From positions 21,755,817 through 21,819,816 of the forward strand of contig CM059971.1 of the NCBI GenBank assembly GCA_030490835.1: 64,000 nucleotides of DNA. The letters are read 5' to 3'. This DNA comes from Annona cherimola. Lineage: Eukaryota; Streptophyta; Magnoliopsida; Magnoliales; Annonaceae. Below the pieces are notes generated by a model. The model saw nothing but the letters and a program-made list of their open reading frames with translations. It searched no databases and was not told where the DNA came from. A program made the translations under genes and the position numbers. This document shows positions 59,949 through 64,000 of the stretch, piece by piece (within the stretch, counting starts at the first letter, position 1; each line of letters starts with the position of its first letter).

Positions 59949-61571
59949 TGACGAGCTGCATATATGTCTATTAAATTGCTCGCTTTTTACGCAAGTATAC
60001 GTGTTGTGTCAAGTAATAAAATGTGAGTAAAGTATCTTTCCCACAATGATTGTGTTAAATGAATTAGTACCTTAAATTTCAATTGTCTAAGAAAATTGGT
60101 AAAAAGAATGAGATTTGGTTTTAAAGAATTGAATTAAACTAAATTAAACAAAGTAGTAAAGGACCAAAGTGGGTGGATATTGCTGAGATTGTCTTGAGAT
60201 GATTAAGATAGGTGAGAATATGAATTCATTGAATCATGGCTATGTTTTTTTGTTCCAATTAAGTTAGTTGTACAGAGATTACTAATCTAGGTTTATTCAT
60301 ATTTATATATATCTTCCAATATATACAAACCTAACCAAGTTTTAATTATGTGTTATGTTCCCATGCACATAAGTAAAACAAGATTAATAACCACATAACC
60401 TAATCAAGATTACATAGGGTTAATAGGTATATTCTTATCCATATTAATATCCAACACAAACAAAAGCTAGAATACCTGAGCCTTATATATGGATCTTATT
60501 CAAATGCTACTTTTCCAAGCATGAATCTGAATATTCAATCAATCCATAAGGTTGCAAAGCTTGTAAACGAATCAAGAATGATATATAATGGTAATCTCAA
60601 GTAACACAAGTCACAACACAATAACATTATCAGTTCAAGCACAAGAAAATCAAATATCATAAACTATGAGTTCAAATCCTATATCTCTCCCACCATAGGA
60701 AGGTTCGGCCAATAAACATGACTTTAATTCCCATCAAAATCAAGTTACAATCATTTCACTCAAGGAAAATAACAAACAGGAAAAGATAGATGAGAAGAGG
60801 AGATGAAACTCAATGGATTTGAGTGATAGCTTGGATCTTTACTTACTCTTCTCTCCTTCCTTGAAGCTTTGGTTTCCTCCCTTTTCTCCACAGCAGCCGT
60901 GACCCTTTCTATCTCTCCCTCTACCGGTCTCTCTCTCTCTAACTCTCCGAGACTCTCCCCTGCATGCAGCCCTAAGAGATATATTTATACTGGTAGCTCG
61001 CGCAACATACGAGCAGAAACCCGTGCGTACGGATGCGTAGTGGTGCCTAGGCGCCAACTCTTTATGTGCTGGGTGACTTTAAAACCTTTTTGAATGCCTT
61101 AGGAGTTCATGCCTTGGCGCCAAGGTGCCAACTCTCTGGAAACTTTTGACCTAAAAACTCTTCTAGGCGTGTCTGCATGTTAATGAAGTGGCACTTAGGT
61201 GCCAACTCCCTTGATGCAATTGTTGTGTGAGGTGTTGTAGATTCTGGCAAAGGCCTATAGAATGGCACCTAGGTGCCATTGGGCAGCGCCTAAGCACCAA
61301 CCTCATGCTCCTTCACTTGGCTTTGTTCTATTTTCGACTCGCTCGCGTGCTTGTAATTCTCTGTCCTTCCTATAAAAATAAATGAAACTAAATAAATAAA
61401 CTAAAAATGCCTAATTTATACTAAAAATGCATAAAAACTACATAATGCTCCTAAAATGCAAAGTGAGTGAAAATCTAGCTAAATGGATGCAAACTAAACC
61501 TAATCTCTTGGATTAACACGCAAAAATAGTTTGAAATAGGCCATGATAACTCGTCTTTTTACGAGTTATCA
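59949..61571 (-). mobile_element. solo LTR of the LARD-like gypsy family
   Basis: 1623 bp with a perfect GTGGG duplication (59944-59948 and 61572-61576). On the - strand it starts TGATAACTCG, with an inverted CGAGTTATCA partner, and ends GCTCGTCA. Colinear with the LTRs at 13663 and 30783. It contains at least four TGGCACC/GGTGCCA palindromes at about 61040-61310. Confidence 0.9.
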
Positions 61572-61734
61572 GTGGGTTGAACCATAACACGTCAAAAGTA
61601 TATGCAGTTTAATAATAAAAAATAATAATAATGAGCATACAAGTACAAAAGTATAGTTCAAATGTATAAAATAGTCTTTCATTTATTTAGAAAAAGAAAA
61701 AGAAAAAGTTGAGGAGGCAAGTTGATATCTTAAG

Positions 61735-62563
61735 GTAAGCAAGTAACGCGTTGAAATGATTAATTTTTATTTTTGTTGTCATTTTTCAATACTATTTAAG
61801 GATGTTCATCCCCATAATGTTGTTTGAAAAATATATTTATTAATGTATTTTATAAATGATTACGTCATTTTCTTAAGTTGAAAAGAGAAAAATTTGATAA
61901 ATGTAATTATTTCTTGAAGTAATGCTAGCATGTATATGATGCATAGTGCACAAAAGTACAGGTCCATTATAGAGATGTAAGCGGACCAAAGTCCCCCTCT
62001 AATGTGACCGAGTCACTAATATTGGCTCAACGACCAGCAGCGCCCTCACTAAAATAGGGGATAGACGAATTGATGGTCGCTTAGCTAGCGTACCATCTAA
62101 TGAAGGTTTAAAGCATGATTGTGAAATGTGCATTTGCATGTATATTGTTTATGAAATGCCAAATTATGAAACACAAAAAATATTTATTTAAATGAGAATA
62201 CTTGCATATTGAGTCTAGTACTCACATTTGTTTCCCAACCTTAGATAGGTACAATAAGGTTTAAAAAGAAAAAAATGTCTCAATTTAGAGACTCTTAAGG
62301 TTGTATGGTTTTTAAATATTTTGATGAATGATGGGGTTTTAAGGATACAGTACTATCAGGTTACAAAGATTGACGATATAAATGAATTTTAATGCTTTAT
62401 AAATATTATGTGATTTTAATTACCAGTGAATGATTACTTGTAAATTAATCTAAGATCGAATTGAAAACCTTGCCGCGTGAACAGGGCTACAATTCTGGTC
62501 ATAGTTTACTAAATAAACGATCCTGGAGCAAGGCTCCGGTGCCTCGGGTTCGGGGGTGCCACA
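61735..62563 (+). repeat. Del/Tekay-like gypsy 5' LTR, truncated at its start
   Basis: Ends GGGGGTGCCACA directly before a PBS. Shares blocks, in opposite orientation, with the solo LTR at 53898-58844. It is only about 0.8 kb long against 3.2 kb, so its 5' part seems lost. The left edge is approximate. 61577-61734 is unassigned and holds an AAT-rich microsatellite near 61610-61632. Confidence 0.65.
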
Positions 62564-62568
62564 GAGAG

Positions 62569-62581
62569 TGGTATCAGAGCC
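62569..62581 (+). other. gypsy primer-binding site (initiator tRNA-Met)
   Basis: TGGTATCAGAGCC, a perfect complement of the initiator tRNA-Met 3' end, five bases after the LTR. Confidence 0.9.
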
Positions 62582-62757
62582 AAGGTATTACTAAATAAGC
62601 GTTAAAAGAGAAAAAATAATATTAAAAGGATGAATGAAATGAAATTAATTTATAATATTTGTATGTCATGTATTATCATTTTTGTTGTGTAAAACTGTGA
62701 TGTAATGTTATGACCCTTTCGTAAGACATAGCTAATTGATTATGTTTTGAAATGTAG

Positions 62758-62904
62758 ATGGAAAATAAGGGAAAGGCAGTAATGGACCCAGATATGATGA
62801 GAAGGGAGGTAGAAGAAGCAGACAAAAGACAAAGGATAGAGGAGAATTTGAATAGATGGTGGACATCACAAACAGATATTTCTTTTCGACCCCCCCATAC
62901 TTGA
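62758..62904 (+). pseudogene. gypsy gag N-terminus, truncated
   Basis: ATG-initiated frame of 48 codons, charged (MENKGKAVMDPDMMRREVEE...), ending in TGA after RPPHT. It lies about 180 bp after the PBS, where a gypsy gag begins. The copia LTR at 62963 cuts off the rest, which may continue beyond the window. Confidence 0.55.
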
Positions 62905-62962
62905 GGAGTACCTAAGCTCAAAACCTATATCCTCTGTGAAAGTAGAAGGCACAGCTGATCCT

Positions 62963-64000
62963 TGTTGGAAACATGAGGAAAACTAGCTAAATCTATGTTT
63001 TGATGATTAACAAATCAATTTGAGAAAGTCTTGGCTACTAACAAGTTTGTGGAAATGTTTAAGGAATAATCATTTGAAGAAAATCAAGTATAGAAGCCAA
63101 GTCGAATCCCAAGTCGACTCCAAAATCGACTTCAACTGTCCAGAGTTGAAAACGGGAGAAGAGCAAGTGAAGTCGCAGGCCAAGTCGACTCCACCTGCGA
63201 CTTGGGTAGCCAAGTCGCAAACGAAGTCGACCTCAACATCGACTTGGAGTATCCAGAGTTGAAATTCAGAACACGAAGTGCCGAAGTCGCACCCCAAGTC
63301 GACTCCACTTGCGACTTGAGGTGAAGTCGCAAACGAAGTCGACTCCGACATAGACTTGGATCGGGCAGAGGAAGTTTTTCAGAAAACTTCAAATGACAAA
63401 TTATGGATTACATGATTTCAAGCCAAACTAAATGAAGATGAAGATCAAGGCAACATAGATACTCGAGCTGAAACATTTGAAGACAAATCCAAGTACAAGC
63501 AAGAAGCATAAACTCAATCATTCAAATCATGAAGATATCCAAGGTTACTGAAAACAAGCAAGTTCAAGATCATTAAAGATGCAAAAGGAATTAAAGGAAT
63601 GAAGAAGCCTAAGCAAAACAAAAGATTCCAAGTTCCATGTTCGAGAAAACAACTGTCGAGGTGAAGTCTAACCCGAAGTCGACTCCACCTGCGACTTGGG
63701 TCAAGTCGAGAACCCAAGTCGACCCTGACTGGAACTTGAAGCTGCGACGGAGAAGCGAAGTCGCACCCGAAGTCGACTCCATCTGCGACTTGGGTGAAGT
63801 CGCACCCGAAGTCGACTCCACATGCGACTTGGGTCGCAACGGTCGGATTTATTTTCGAACGTTGGCGCATTAAATGCGCGCCACCTACTCACTAACGTTC
63901 GGATTCCCTCCAAATTATAAATAGCATTGATGGTGAACGAGGGAAGTAGCTGAGAATCATTAAGTGAGCAATAACTCATATCCATAAGAGCTTCAAAGAG
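62963..64000 (+). repeat. copia-A-type LTR, cut by the window edge
   Basis: Starts TGTTGGAAACATGAGG, like copia-A. It has palindrome clusters at 63090-63365 and 63660-63838, the latter with two exact 39-bp units (63758 and 63797), and TATA (TATAAATA) at 63916-63923. Whether a full element or a solo LTR follows cannot be seen. Confidence 0.9.

Overview
The window is a repeat-dominated, AT-rich stretch of a flowering-plant nuclear genome. The evidence is nested Ty1/copia and Ty3/gypsy LTR retrotransposons with initiator-tRNA-Met and tRNA-Asp primer sites, a hAT element, a MITE-like foldback, and plant-style GT-AG splice sites. There is no rRNA, tRNA, CRISPR or operon structure. I do not name a species.

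By region: 1-3.0 kb holds AT-rich DNA, a small TRIM-like element (1292-1657) and a long-armed foldback (2638-3019). At 3.1-10.6 kb, on the + strand, lies the only candidate host gene: TATA box, noncoding first exon, a second exon starting with a signal peptide, and a last exon with three 63-bp (21-codon) repeats of a proline-rich peptide. Its second intron is about 5.3 kb and holds an antisense copia remnant. At 10.7-13.6 kb there are decayed - strand gypsy pieces. From 13.66 to 32.26 kb lies a large non-autonomous gypsy (LARD-like) element that carries three later insertions: a hAT (16525-17920), full-length copia-A (18077-26821, TSD TATGT) and a solo LTR (29036-30561). From 32.8 to 47.3 kb an old - strand copia, chimeric with a gypsy integrase piece, is split by full-length copia-B (33755-44604, TSD TTATT), which has an extra ORF after pol. 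From 47 to 59 kb are gypsy LTRs, including a solo LTR (53898-58844, TSD AAATA) that contains a copia solo LTR (54835-56538, TSD AAAAC). At 59.9-61.6 kb there is a solo LTR of the LARD family (TSD GTGGG). The window ends with a gypsy LTR, PBS and gag start, broken by a copia LTR that runs off the edge.

All retroelement genes seen carry stops or frameshifts, so movement would need proteins from elsewhere. The observations most worth attention are the secreted tandem-repeat peptide precursor; the conserved gag stop with pol in the +1 frame (61 nt from stop to the protease Asp in three copies); the 47-bp flank duplication around a truncated LTR; the third ORF of copia-B with a pyrimidine-rich leader and an internal copy of the LTR palindromes; and the dense GTCGAC palindrome clusters in every copia LTR.
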